A stretch of DNA of 34,029 nt, from the NCBI GenBank assembly GCA_002633005.1, contig NMRA01001112.1:1-34029 (forward strand), given 5' to 3'. Position 1 is the first letter of the stretch, and every line of letters starts with the position of its first letter. Below are positions 1-10,960 of this stretch, in pieces. Below the pieces are notes generated by a model. That model did no database searches. It saw only the letters and a list, made by a program, of their open reading frames with translations, and was not told the origin of the DNA. The position numbers and the translations under genes are program-made. This DNA comes from Phoronis australis. Taxonomy: Eukaryota; Phoronida; Phoronidae.

Positions 1-141
1 TGTGATGATTTTGGTGTTTTGCTATCCCCGCCGACCTATGAAGGTGCTTTGGGAAATTGGGCAGAAACAGCAACAGTGAGCGCCGAGCTTGGACAAGGGG
101 CTTTTCAGTTGTCCCCTTTGCCAGCCATGAACCCCCGCTAA
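1..141 (+). CDS. Probable terminal coding exon of an unidentified gene (partial)
   Basis: Frame 1 is open from the first base to a TAA at 139-141. It encodes 46 residues that start CDDFGVLLSPPTYEGALGNW and end LSPLPAMNPR. The stretch is GC-richer than the several kilobases after it, which fits the last coding exon of a plus-strand gene lying mostly to the left. No domain is recognisable; the tail is rich in small and polar residues. An alternative model splices at GTGAGC (76) to an acceptor after TTCTGTTCCAG (ends 167), continuing in another frame to a stop at 356-358 with a Gly/Pro-rich tail ending IICCF. Both models are open, so the exon structure is uncertain and no function is assigned. 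Confidence 0.35.
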   Translation, partial: CDDFGVLLSPPTYEGALGNWAETATVSAELGQGAFQLSPLPAMNPR

Positions 142-359
142 TGTTGTGCTACACATTTTCTGTTCCAGCGATAATTACCAGAAGGCGAATGGGCCTAACA
201 AAGAGCTGAGGGTAGGTTCGCAGAGAGACTTGGTGGCAGGTCCTCAGGGAGGTGTAGGTCGTGACCCCACCATGGCTGTTGGACCCGATATTGAAAACTG
301 TAGCGGTCCAGAGCAAGGCCTTGCTGAGGGACCTCAAAGGATCATATGCTGTTTTTAGC

Positions 360-611
360 CTGAATTGATGTATAGGTGTCTTACAGTGACTGTCTGACTG
401 AACCCTTGTCATACACAGCATGCAGTAGATAGAGACGTGTCTTAAGGTGATTGTATCTAACTGGTGTGTTGTAATACATTGTATACAGTAGATAGAGACA
501 TGTCATAAGGTTGCTGTATCTCAGTCATGTGTTGTAATACATGGCATGGAGTAGATAGAGACGTGTCATTAAGCGGCTGTATCTGACTGATGAATTGTTA
601 TACACAACGTA
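360..611. repeat. 63-bp tandem repeat, four imperfect copies
   Basis: The phrase GTAGATAGAGACRTGTC recurs with starts near 423, 486 and 549 (period 63), each followed by a GTATCT-anchored stretch and TTGTAATACA-like sequence. A more diverged copy precedes it from about 360. Copies differ by scattered substitutions and 1-2 base indels, so the array is old. Confidence 0.8.
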
Positions 612-1162
612 CAATACATAGCGAGTGGACTTTGTTTCAGAATCTTTATACAGAAATAAGCTTTTTAATGCTACAAGTTTGACTTGTGTGACAGCAAGCT
701 ACATTTTAAAACAGTTTTGCTCATGAAAATAATCTACATGTATATGGCACGGAAGAAAAGAAGGAAAAAATTTAACATTTGATGTCGAGCAGTTAACGAA
801 ACTGAGTACACAATGTAAAATTCCAAACAAAAATTGCAGTATTTGGCTGTTCCTGAACTGTCAACTGTAAATAGTGAAATGTACTCTTGGAGACAACTCC
901 TAGCCTCTCTAATTGCTCAGATGTCTTTCTCGTCGTAGGTCATGTGGTTATGGACATAATCATCAAGTTAATGCCACATGGTCGTATTATAGCGCAGTAG
1001 ATTCCTGGTATTTCTTTCCGGTCGTCCATGTTGACTGAATGCTATGTGGTGAAAGGCCTTCAAACATTGTACAGAACATAAATATTCGTAAGAGTTAATT
1101 GCTTTTTACCGCTATCTAGGGTAAAATTTTTTCTCTACCCCGCAAAATTGTGAAATGTGAAT
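612..1162. other. AT-rich non-coding stretch
   Basis: There is no convincing reading frame, RNA gene or repeat. It is probably 3' flank or intergenic sequence after the gene ending near base 141. Confidence 0.5.
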
Positions 1163-1290
1163 GTTTTAGTCTATCACACAAAATGTATAATGTAAACTGT
1201 TTACTCAGCCACACAAAATGTAAAATGTAAAGGTTTTACTCTATTGCACAAAATGTAAACATTTTACTCTGCCAAACAAGATGTCTGTGT
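1163..1290. repeat. ~35-42-bp imperfect tandem repeat
   Basis: Three to four units share the pattern GTTTTACTCTR followed by CACAAAATGTA and AATGTAAA. They degrade to the right, where the last unit reads CCAAACAAGATGT. Confidence 0.65.
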
Positions 1291-1323
1291 CATGAAAGTT
1301 TATTTCCATCACAAACTGAATCA

Positions 1324-1780
1324 TTTTTTTTTTTTTTCACTGTGATATATATTTATTGAAGGATACACAGAACATACAAAGAAATAATAACAAACCCAGA
1401 AACCGCGAAGCATTATATCTGGGTTGTAAACAATTCATAAATGAAACTTATATACATAGAGATATATACAATTAGGTAGTATCTAAAATAAGTATTCCAA
1501 TACTTAGACATGCTATTACAGATATATAAAAACAAAAATATTTACAGATTCATGTAGGGAAATCAGATGCAACAATATTGATAAACGGTATATAAAAATT
1601 TGCTAACGTTGCTTAGGAGGAATTCGTTAACTGAATCATTCACAGCATTGGCAAATAAATAATGTCTAGAGATTTTACTGAGGTAGTTCTGATTTTTACT
1701 GAGGTAGTTCTGATTTGTAATCTGCCTTGTATCAATCAAAATTCTCCTGTCCATTGTTAGGAAGATGGAATTCAATTACT
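1324..1780 (-). mobile_element. 3' end of a retroposon (LINE-like), minus strand
   Basis: Read on the minus strand, the segment ends with AATAAA (complement of 1352-1357) followed 14 bases later by an uninterrupted run of 14 A (1324-1337 as T). This is the signature of a polyadenylated, reverse-transcribed RNA. About 35 bases upstream of the signal lies a stem with perfect 8-bp arms (AACCCAGA/TCTGGGTT, 1393-1400 and 1418-1425); 3' UTR hairpins are common reverse-transcriptase recognition sites in LINEs. A 70-residue frame (1563-1775) could be a remnant of the protein's C-terminus but has no recognisable motif. The upstream boundary and family are unknown. Confidence 0.55.
1672..1712. repeat. 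20-bp direct repeat, two copies
   Basis: TTTACTGAGGTAGTTCTGAT is present twice back to back inside the minus-strand retroposon remnant. In the antisense frame it duplicates the peptide NQNYLSK. Confidence 0.8.
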
Positions 1781-2943
1781 TTCGTACCAAGTAAAGTTAT
1801 CCGTAAATGAAAAGAAGTGTTCGTTCTAGAAGTAATATCAAGTCTGCACGTTGGTACTGTTTGTTGTAGAGTCTGGCTTCAGTGTACAGGTGTACCTATG
1901 CTATAACTATTACTACTGTTGTTATTGTTATTTATTTCTTATTCTATCACAATGCAGTGTATACTGATGTAATGAAGACATGGGTGATGGATTGGCAGTT
2001 GAAGGTGTTCTAATGAATTTAATGGACTCATAATACTGGATGTGACAATGGAGTGGGCTCAAGACATGGTTTGTGTATATTGGCCCTCACCAGGTGGCGC
2101 TAAGGTCACTGCGACTTTGTTACCTTCAGGAATATTGTGCGTTTGGCATAGTGGGGACAAAAGCAAAAAATTCTGGAATAGGATTAAAAAAATTACTTCT
2201 GCCAGGTTCCTTGAACTGAAGAGCACTGCATCTGAAGGTGGGAGTGGGGTGGTTAAATCGGATGGTGTGAGGGGAGTGGGTGCACCCGATGGACGTGGGC
2301 CTCATGGTGGTGTGCTTGGCAGTTTTGTACCCCTACCATGGAACATTACACCAGTACCGTACTTTTACATTGCGTGTCAGCCTCTTTCATTATATGTGTA
2401 CTTATATGATTTCCTAAATTTTGTTTTAATCGTTTTAGTGGCAATAAAGACACCGCAATTTTACTTCTTTGTTAGTAATTAAAAAAAGGCTGATATGAAA
2501 GTGTCTGAGAGAAAAGTGAGCCCGTGTGATTCTGCAGCGCGCTACTGAGATCGAATCATTGCTTAGCTGTTTGTATTGCGCAAGTCTGTTGTTTTAGTCT
2601 GGTCAGGGTGCGGCACGTGCCAGGTGTTAAGTTTCGTGTCTAAGATAACGACGCAAAGGCTCGTTATTTCAAAGTGTCACTGAAGACCAGGTAGGCGACG
2701 AAATTTTCTCGTCGTAGTCTAAGACTAGAGAGATATAGAATTTATGAAATCAGCATTCGGTAGTGGTCAAACCTACATGTAGTGTAATAGACTTTGGATT
2801 TGTTTTGAGGTGCGACTTCGCGCGACCGATTTGTTACACATGTATCTTGTTCTACCATTGCTATCTTGTTATTGGCTGAGAGCGCCGGCTCATCTCTGCA
2901 GGAGTGCACACCAAATGTAACCAGTTGTGGAAAAGCAAACTCG
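1781..2943. other. Non-coding stretch with an open frame judged spurious
   Basis: A 146-codon plus-strand frame (2042-2482) has no domain. It is Gly/Val-rich in the middle and ends in a low-complexity aromatic/aliphatic tail typical of AT-rich non-coding DNA. An AATAAA at 2443-2448 could be a polyadenylation signal, but no transcript model reaches it convincingly. Confidence 0.4.
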
Positions 2944-3131
2944 AAAAATTCCAGTTCAATATATCAGAATGACGAAAGTGTTTAAAATGATAATCGGCAA
3001 ATTACGGAGTGGTTGTTGAGACGCAGGAGAGACTGACGGATTTAAAAGTTTGCAATAGCTAAAGTGAAACAGCTCTGAACTGTCAGTAATTGTTACCTTT
3101 TCGGACGCTCGCGCAGTTGGGAATAGCGCAA
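2944..3131 (+). repeat. Left inverted-repeat arm of the 2.75-kb element
   Basis: It pairs with 5507-5693. Differences include T/G at the AGCTCTGAAC/AGCGCTGAAC site and G-to-A changes near the inner end. Confidence 0.85.
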
Positions 3132-3796
3132 CTGTCGACAGTACTCGTGAACTGTAATGGACCAGGCCAGGGGCAAATGGGAAACGCGGACCAAAATGGT
3201 CGGAACAGTGGGTGACGGAGATGTGAAAACATTGGGCTTACTAGATTTATGAATTACCACGCCATCCAAACTATCAAAGTAGATCGTGGAGTTGATGTGG
3301 TCGGTAGTATGCATACTCGATATCAACTGTTCATGTACATGTGTCGAAGTATGATCAAAATAAGTCAATAGGCTCGAAGTTTATTTTTGCGTACTGGCCG
3401 GTGTATATCAGTAGGCCTAGCCAACATTAAGCGGGGGTGGTTCGAATTTCTGAAACGATGGGCCTTAGCTATTTTTACAAATGTCGACACTGTAGTTTTC
3501 GGTAAGGCCCTCGGCTTGATTAATGAGGATGTTGTGATGGTTGCTCACAAAGAACGGGACACAAATTTGGATGTAATGTGATCTAGAAAGAGAACCTTTT
3601 CGCATTACCTCCTGCCAAAATTTCAAATCAGCCATGCTTAATGAGTGATTACACCTCATTGCATACTCGGAAGGAAATATGAAGACAGTTGAGTCGGCCG
3701 CGAATGACTTCTTTGACGAAATTGTTTATCTGGTTGTATTTTTGCGTGTCACTTTAGTTGCTTACATCGCTGAAAATGGGAACAGCCCACTATTTT

Positions 3797-3844
3797 GAAG
3801 GTTCACTTCTTCGAAGATTCACTACTCCGAAGGTTCATTGCTCC
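3797..3844. repeat. Three 16-bp tandem units, each with GAAnnTTC
   Basis: The units are GAAGGTTCACTTCTTC, GAAGATTCACTACTCC and GAAGGTTCATTGCTCC, directly abutting. Each starts with GAA-two bases-TTC, the core dyad of a heat-shock element, although the 16-bp spacing is not a canonical continuous site. It lies inside the 2.75-kb TIR element. Confidence 0.7.
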
Positions 3845-4291
3845 AAAACTATGGGTCAACTTACGAACTCAGACGTACAGTAGTGTAAACTTTTACAAGC
3901 AAAAACAAACGATACTTCGGTTATTAGATGCACCTATACCGCAATCAACGCCCGGACACTAAAACACTTTATTTGGACTTACATGTACGTAGACAGCGAC
4001 TACCGTCTCTAGCTGGCCAGTACAACAAGAAACGGTGGTCAGATTTCACGCGCATGCAAATTTGCCCGCATGTCTTAAAATGAGTGCGTACTTCATAAGC
4101 ACACCCAGCCTTAATATGGGGGTGCTCGAATCTGACAAAGTGGTCCTTCTGCAAACAAAATAGCGGGAGGACTAAAAAACGGGGTACCTTCAGGTTTGTG
4201 ACTGCGTCTGCGCCTTTTTAGTGGACTTTTGTGCCGTTTTCTCGGACTTGTCGTTTCTCTGAGGTGGACGTTTTTACCTACTTCGCCAAAT

Positions 4292-4313
4292 GGGGGGCTC
4301 GAACGAGCCCCCC
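4292..4313. repeat. GC-rich perfect palindrome (10-bp arms)
   Basis: GGGGGGCTCG is separated by AA from CGAGCCCCCC. A related, less perfect motif (GGGGTTCGAGCGAACCCC) lies at about 4693-4710, so this is probably a repeated hairpin motif within the element. Confidence 0.75.
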
Positions 4314-5131
4314 GAGCTCTCCCTGGGTGCGCGCATGTACTTGCATTTTTTAAAATGATGATGAATTAGTAGGCATACTGATGAATTACCAGCCACGATA
4401 CATTCATTAAATCCATGTCAAGATCGCAACGCAGCGCGACTAAAAGATTTGGGGTCGCTGCGGCTCAACCTCGCCGAAGGAAGCACGTACATGACCGGGT
4501 CGAACTAAGTGAACTAAGCCACCCTGTCTGTGCCAGTCTTGACGAAGTCAGGGAGTCCATTCAGTCTTCTTAATTTTTAGATATCGTTGTAGTTAGTAGG
4601 CTACTACCAGTAGCTGCAACAATATTTTTGTTGTTTTGCATTATCCTATCTTTTGCGGATATGCTGGACCTGGACCTTTTCAGCGGGGAGACGGGGTTCG
4701 AGCGAACCCCCCAAAGCCCTCCTGACTACGGGCCTGTCGTCAGTAGGCCTACTGTGTTGACAATTAATGTGAGTATATACTTGACTGTCGCCGGTTATAT
4801 GACGATGCCATAGCTCGGCATCTGGTAGTCCAATTGAGCGACCACTCCACCGGTTCCATTTTACCATCTGACTGGGACATAGTTCTCGATGAAGATTTCC
4901 GGCTTGAAATCAATAAAATGTGTACAGTGTGTTGGTCTGGGTGAACTTGTGAAGTACATTATCTCACCTTTTGAGGAAAATTAAAAGAATTGACTCGTCC
5001 AAGTCCCATCACAAGCCCGTTCTCATCATTTGAGTTTCACCTCTTTCAATTTCACGTGTGGGTCCGTCATTGATGGTTCGCATTTTTGGTTTCTCTTTCC
5101 CTTCCGAAGTTCCAGCCCTCCTATCCTTATC

Positions 5132-5429
5132 CAGTGGCGGATTTAGGGGTGGGGGGCAAGGGGGCCATGGGCCCCTAAAATTCTAGTAGATACCACTTGG
5201 AAGTGCGGGCACGCGCGCATCCAGGGGACCTCGGGGGGGGGGTGAATAAACAATATGTAGGCCTTGAAAAAACCCTTTACCGTCTTTTTAGTTATAAGGT
5301 CTGCAAACCCAAAGATTCAAGACCCCTGCATCCCTACATTTTAGTCTGGGCGCGTTCATGTAGGCTACCGAAATCAGGTTATTTCTGCTACGCCCTGCCC
5401 CCTAACTCAAAATCCTGGATCCACCCCTG
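5132..5429. mobile_element. MITE, CAGTGGCGGAT family, 298 bp, TSD TTATC
   Basis: It begins CAGTGGCGGATTTAGG and ends with the complement of CAGGGGTGGATCCAGG. Flanking bases 5127-5131 and 5430-5434 are both TTATC, a 5-bp target duplication. It has no coding capacity. It shares terminal sequence and duplication length with 16232-16517 and with the 3.1-kb transposon at 23657-26750. Confidence 0.8.
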
Positions 5430-5506
5430 TTATCCGCGCCCGACTTTTGATTCCGTCCATCCCGTTCGAAAATGTCCGTCTTGCCCATTTCTCAGCAATA
5501 GGCCTC

Positions 5507-5693
5507 TTGCGCTACTCCCAACTGCACGAGCGTCCGAAAAGGTTACAATTACTGACAGTTCAGCGCTGTTTCACTTTAGCTATTGCAAACTTTTAAATCC
5601 GTCAGTCTCTCCTGCGTCTCAACAACCATCCGTAATTTGCCGATTATCATTTTAAACACTTTCGTCATTCTGATATATTGAACTGGAATTTTT
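5507..5693 (-). repeat. Right inverted-repeat arm of the 2.75-kb element
   Basis: Reverse complement of 2944-3131. The outer end reads CTGGAATTTTT and is followed by an N. Confidence 0.85.
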
Positions 5694-5875
5694 NTGCAAC
5701 TTCTTTATTTCAAAACCCAACTAACTGTTTCTTCGCATTCCAAAAATGCCCATTCTTACGATAGTTTTCACTTTGTTTCTGCCGAATACGTAACTTATGA
5801 ATAAGTTATTTATCTTTAGCCTATTGGATTATCATGTAGAACTGACACAGGGTTTTCTAAGTGTATGGCTCACAA

Positions 5876-6026
5876 GCAATTCGGTTGAAAACCGGTGAAA
5901 CTGCAAACAGTTTTAATGACAGTAAATTCCATAGCAAGGACACACACCGGGGCAATCGAATGCGCACAACTCTCACGTATGATCGTCACAGCCTCGGCTG
6001 CCGCGAGATTGTAGGCATTCCAGGGC
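5876..6026 (+). repeat. Exon-like dispersed repeat, copy A, first part
   Basis: It matches 31333-31479 from GCAATTCGGTTGAAAA through the GCCGCGAGATT and GGCATTCCAG blocks. It ends with CAGGGC (6021-6026), which reappears at 7642-7647 where the similarity to the other copy resumes. Confidence 0.75.
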
Positions 6027-7641
6027 TAGACTGACAAACCTTGAACTACATCGCCATCTATTGGCAAAGGCACTACATTGCAGTCATATCAACCGCTGCT
6101 CTTTAAGCTTCGGCCTGGTTTTTATAGTTTCCAACACTATATTATGCACTCCTTGTTGTGTTTGTGTAAAAAATTATTGGAAACAGTTATTCAAGCGTGG
6201 TAGTGTTGCGTGTTCCTGGGCAACTTCTGGTCCGGTAATTGCAACATTATTAAATTTGAGTTTTGGGGCCGTTTGTATGAGAAATAGGCCTACCGTGAAA
6301 TGTGCGTTTACAGCTCATTTGAGTAATCCCTCATTCACCTCGGTGTGGTTTGAGACGTTAGCCGTGACTAGCTGTGTGAATGTTCATGTAAATTCTATGG
6401 TTACTTTCTGAATATTCACATAGTGAGCGTGACATGGACGCTGTCCTGGTCATTCGTTCTACATAGAAGGTGCATTGATCTGTTCATAAAATCAGTTTGA
6501 CCAGAGCCCCTTGAATTTGTCATGTATGTTACTCCGAGTGTTGCCTACAATTCACAAGGTGTACAGACGATGGCTGTGATTAGTAATGTATGGTCATCTT
6601 GAGACGTAGATGTAAAGAGTCTGTCATTGTGCATGTAGTATTGAGTTGTGTGTTGTCTACACAGTTCACACCTGTAAGAATACCTGACACTACATGTACC
6701 CATTGGTAAATCTGTGCAGTCAATAACTGACCTGTATATCTGGTCTCCAAGGGATTTTTGTTCAGCAGTGCAGAGGAACATTTTTGTTAAACTCCAAATG
6801 AGCTTTTGACACCATTTATCGTTGTTGACTTATTTGTCACTAGACATGTAATCCAAGATTATTACCACCAGAGATCAGGCCATGCCTATGCTTTCTTTTC
6901 TCTAACCATTGTTTGACAGAATAGGGACACTGCTTTTGTTATGAAAAGAATTTGTATTCTGTTGTGGTATGGCCTGGGTATTTTGTTTGTTTAATTTTCG
7001 ACAGAATTCAGTAGCCGGACGTGGTTGTCACGAGATTGGTTGAACCATGAAAATAGTGGTTATAGTTAATTTCCAATAAAACATCATAATTAAACTTGAT
7101 ATCCTTGTTGACATTATTCCTCACTGCCCACATGTCAGTGTTGTCAATTTTGTCATGTGAAATTAGCTTACTAATAACAACTGACATAGGTTTCTGAACT
7201 GAGGTTGTGTAGTCGGTCGATCTGTAGTCACCACGCAAAAAGTACAGGTGTGCTTACAACACCCCAGGTTTCACGAAATGTAGTGTGCCCAGTTGCTACT
7301 AACGAGCTTTTCAACCCATCATAGTACGGCCAAACAGTGATTTTTAAAACGTTGAATTCAACCAACCAAACCAACCCCCAACATTTCACGACGGGTAGCG
7401 TACAGCGTTTCTGTACTGTACACTAGCTCTACTGTACACTAGCAACGTTTTCCTCCAACGTTCCTTCTGGTCGACTACGCTTTGTGTCTGATCTGTTGAA
7501 ATTCGTTGTTCTGAACTCCGCGCTGACCGCGTGCTTAGTTTTCCGTTGAATCAGGAAGAAAAACTTATTGAGAGCTTTCTGTTCCACCGCTCTACCCTTC
7601 ATGTCATTTGAGTTAAAAATAATTCATGAAAGGTCGCTTCA
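6027..7641. mobile_element. 1.6-kb insertion splitting dispersed repeat copy A
   Basis: The related copy at 31333-31588 is continuous across this point, so 6027-7641 is an insertion here (or a deletion there). CAGGGC on both sides is a candidate 6-bp target duplication. There is no terminal inverted repeat or poly(A), and the open frames inside (such as 6061-6411) have no domain. The element class is unknown. Confidence 0.5.
7414..7443. repeat. 16-bp tandem duplication (TACTGTACACTAGC)
   Basis: TACTGTACACTAGC occurs at 7414-7427 and again at 7430-7443. Confidence 0.8.
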
Positions 7642-7780
7642 CAGGGCGTTTTGCGTCGACGTTTCCCGCTTGCCGATCCAACCTGTGCGAGATTATCCTA
7701 CGAACTACAGACCGCCTGTACTTCTCTGGTCATAAAAAGCTCATTCCTTTGTAAGTCAGATGTAGTTCCAGCCATTTAAT
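7642..7780 (+). repeat. Exon-like dispersed repeat, copy A, second part
   Basis: It resumes the match to 31473-31588: the CGCTTRCCGATCCAACCTG block, TTCTCTGGTC, then TTTGTAAGT (donor-like GTAAGT at 7751-7756) and TTTAAT. The donor-like hexamer is conserved in both copies. Confidence 0.75.
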
Positions 7781-10700
7781 TCTGCGATGATATCAGTTGG
7801 GAAACTTACTCAAGGACTTGATATCCAAAACTTCCCCACGTTATAAGATGCACCTTTTTGTAAAAAACATTTCTGCTCCTCAGATGTTTACAAGAAATTA
7901 TTCATTAACATACTGAATGACAAAAAATTATGAAGCGAAATTTTCAGCTATCTGATCCTGTTGACATCTATTACAGACAATGCAACCTCGTTTTTGCCCG
8001 TGTCACATGTACCTGGGCACTCTAGTTGTACCCCGTTTCTATTGCGTGTCATTTTCCCCCCAGTGTTTATTCTCTCTTAAACCCTACTCCCCGGCTCAAA
8101 ATTCCCTGTGTTCTGACGTTCGAGTTTCCCTACGCTTGCCACTGACATGGGTTTTTATTCGAAGTTTCTTTATACCGAAGTCTCAGAAGTCTCCGAACTG
8201 TAAGTTGTCCCTTTTTAAACAAACGTAACTACCTCTTGTCAAAACTTATTTTGCGTCCCCGGCGGTGCTTCATTGAAAAGTGCCCCAGTTTTAATTCCCC
8301 TCAACCGCCGAAACGTGTCGATGTTGTGCATCTGGGCTCATGTACCTGATGCAGTAAGTCAAGCAGCCAACGACAAAAATTAAGAGTACAGGGAGTAAAT
8401 CGACAGACTTGAGTACCATCAGCTTCGGGGGATATCAAGTGGAAGCGACACAGCCAGGAATGACGAGGTACGACTTCCTTCTTACTTGAAGTTGGCACTC
8501 AAATCAGTTTCTTCGTAGAAAGTACATTTTCCTTCGAAACAAAGTAGTCACGTCAATGTTGCAAAAACCAGACATTCTTGAATTCGAAGACGTTCATTTC
8601 GGGCGATGAAAGCCACAACATGTGTCAATTGCTGTTTAAATTGACAAGACTGATTTCCACTTGAAACTTTAAGTTTTACTTAATGTTATCAAATAGAAAA
8701 TGTTCGCTGCTAACATAATGTTGCTCGTCAATTCAGAAATTTGCCTTAAATTGCATTTTGATGTAAGTAAAACACTGTGAGTTGCTTATGACGTGCACGC
8801 TATGGAATCACGATTTGCAACGTCACATCTTATGAACCTCTAATTGCATTGTTTTTAACATGTTCTTCTCCCTGACTCCTGAATTTACACACAGCGCCTA
8901 ATTTGAAAGATTTCTGGAAACAGTGCAAGGTTAAACAGTACTTTTTACTGTTATAAAATATAATTGTTATTGATTTCAAAACATCAAAAATAAAATTCCC
9001 CAAAATTGACTTTTAAGTAAGCCTTTTGTGGCTTACAGCTCAGAGTCTACTTTGCTCGTGTGTGCGCCATTTTCGATTTCGCCAATCCCATTTAACTCTG
9101 AAGCGTTTTACCGCGTCGCTAATGGTTTCGATGGGTGTACAGAAATGGAATCTCGCATGAAGTCCAGTGAAAACAGATATCACGGAGTCTAAAACAGAAT
9201 ACTGCATCTTCAAAACAGCTAACCCACCCGAAAATCGCTAATCCCGACCTTTGAAACAATAGCCTCGTGTATCGAACAGGACACGTGAGGACTGAAACAC
9301 CACTCTCAAACTTTTTGTCAAGCATTGTTTGATGAAAAAGTTACTGTGATATGTAGGTTTACGATACGAGAATTTTACACAACTGATGACGGATTGGCGT
9401 TCTACGCAGTTCTGCTGCTGAAATTGTGGCAAAGATGTCTTTGGTTGTGGTGCAATCTTTTGCGTCGACTTTCGGCGCCAAGGCGTGACCTTTGAACATT
9501 GATGTAAAGAAAACAACTGTGGCGACTTCAAGCAGCAGACAGGCCTGTTGAGATGCAATTGATGGAAGTCATAACTCTTTAAAATTGGTTATAAAGGTAT
9601 CGTAGTATACAAGAATATTCTAAAATGCACTTGGAATTCTTTTTTTTTTTTGGAAAATTGCTTCCTTCACTGGCCTATTGTATGCTGTGCTACCAACCAG
9701 TCAGATTTGGACTGCGAGTGCACCTAATCTGCCGGTGATATCTATCTTTTCAGTCAGCTGTTTTCGAATGACTGGGTAACCATGGAGCTTTTCCTTTGGG
9801 TTTATTTCCTAAATCGTGAATTTTATGACATTTGCTGGAAAATTTCTCACTGGGGAAGGAAGTAAATAAGTCGGTAGCAGACGTTGCGATATGGTACTTT
9901 CGTCAGGAATTGCTTAAAAAGATATTTTTGACGAGCTTTCGTCGTTTCATGCCTCTTTAAAGAACAGGCTTTAAGATTTGGGGCTGGTTAACTGTTTTGT
10001 AGGTGTGGGAGTCAGTTTTCGACTCCGGGATATATGTAACGACTGTATACGAGGTGGGTGTGGATATAGACCGATTAAGAGGGTAAGAAGATCTTATTAA
10101 ATGGAATCGCATTTTCCATTAATTATATCAGCAAACCGAATTTCATAACAAATTTTGCACCAATGATCAGTCAAAAAGAGTGTGAATGCGCTGAGTTCAG
10201 AAATTCCGACTCCAGTCTTTTGAGTGAATTGTTCTGGCTCTCCAGTTAAAAACCTGGAAATTGATTGTGTCGGATATAATGTACTTTCGACAAAAAAGCC
10301 GACGAACCCTAAAATGCAGCATATTGCAAAGATGTCTAAAAAAAATAACCAACAGTGACACTCGAAAGACAAAATAATGTTTTTGTGTTTTATTTTTGAA
10401 AATATTTTTGGATAAAATATTGAATAATCTGAGCTTAACTCAATGTTCACCGAGATTACTACGTCTTGAGAGTATAGATTAGGTTGAAATTCGCCCAAGT
10501 TGCATGAGTTTTATTGATAAAAAATGTGATATGTTGCGGTTCATGATTGACAATTTTTTGCAAACAATTGCAGCAAAACAACTGGAAAGTACTTGAAGGT
10601 GCTTTAGATCAAAGTTTGACGGTACTGACGACGGTCACACAAAATTAAAAAGTTGTCCAGGTTTCCGGCTGTCCGGGGTCCTTGTTTTAAAGGTTGGGGT

Positions 10701-10796
10701 TCGTGTTTCTCAGGCTGATTAGCTGTATTGATTGTTTTACATCGGAGTTCCTAATTTGATGGGACACCCTTATAGATATAGACATGCGGCCTTGAC
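7781..10796. other. About 3 kb without a supportable gene
   Basis: The longest frame is a 133-codon minus-strand one at 10097-10498. It contains one hydrophobic stretch (residues ~45-70) but no recognisable domain, splice context or neighbour to support it. A run of T near 9640 and general AT richness suggest intergenic or intronic DNA. No repeat partner was found elsewhere in the window. Confidence 0.5.
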
Positions 10797-10960
10797 ATGT
10801 GTATGTGTGCGTATGTATGTATGTATGTGTGTATGTATGTATGCATGTATGTATGTGTGTGTATGTATGTATGTATGTATGTATGTATGTGTGTGTGTAT
10901 GTATGTACATGTATGTATGTATGTATGTGTGTGTGTATGTATGTATGTATGTATGTATGT
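10797..10960. repeat. (TATG)n/(GTGT)n microsatellite, ~164 bp
   Basis: Long TATG runs are interspersed with short GT tracts and one GTACATG interruption. Open frames on both strands here are consequences of the repeat and are not genes. Confidence 0.95.

Larger units (their letters stand above)
2944..5693. mobile_element. 2.75-kb element bounded by ~188-bp terminal inverted repeats
   Basis: The left arm (2944-3131, starting AAAAATTCCAGTTCAATA) is the reverse complement of the right arm (5507-5693) with only a few mismatches. Weaker inverted similarity continues inward to about 3230 and 5445. No transposase frame is intact between the arms, so this is a non-autonomous or decayed TIR element. 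A MITE (5132-5429) has inserted in its right part. The target duplication is not clear, partly because an ambiguous base (5694) sits exactly at the right boundary. An inverted duplication of other origin remains possible. Confidence 0.7.

Noticed and set aside
2042-2482. 146-codon open frame
   Set aside because: No domain, low-complexity tail and no splice or conservation support in the window.
5197-5655. 152-codon open frame
   Set aside because: It crosses the MITE boundary and the right inverted arm, so it is a chance frame across mobile DNA.
10097-10498. 133-codon minus-strand frame with a hydrophobic segment
   Set aside because: No recognisable family, no splice context and AT-rich composition; kept only as a remark in the region description.
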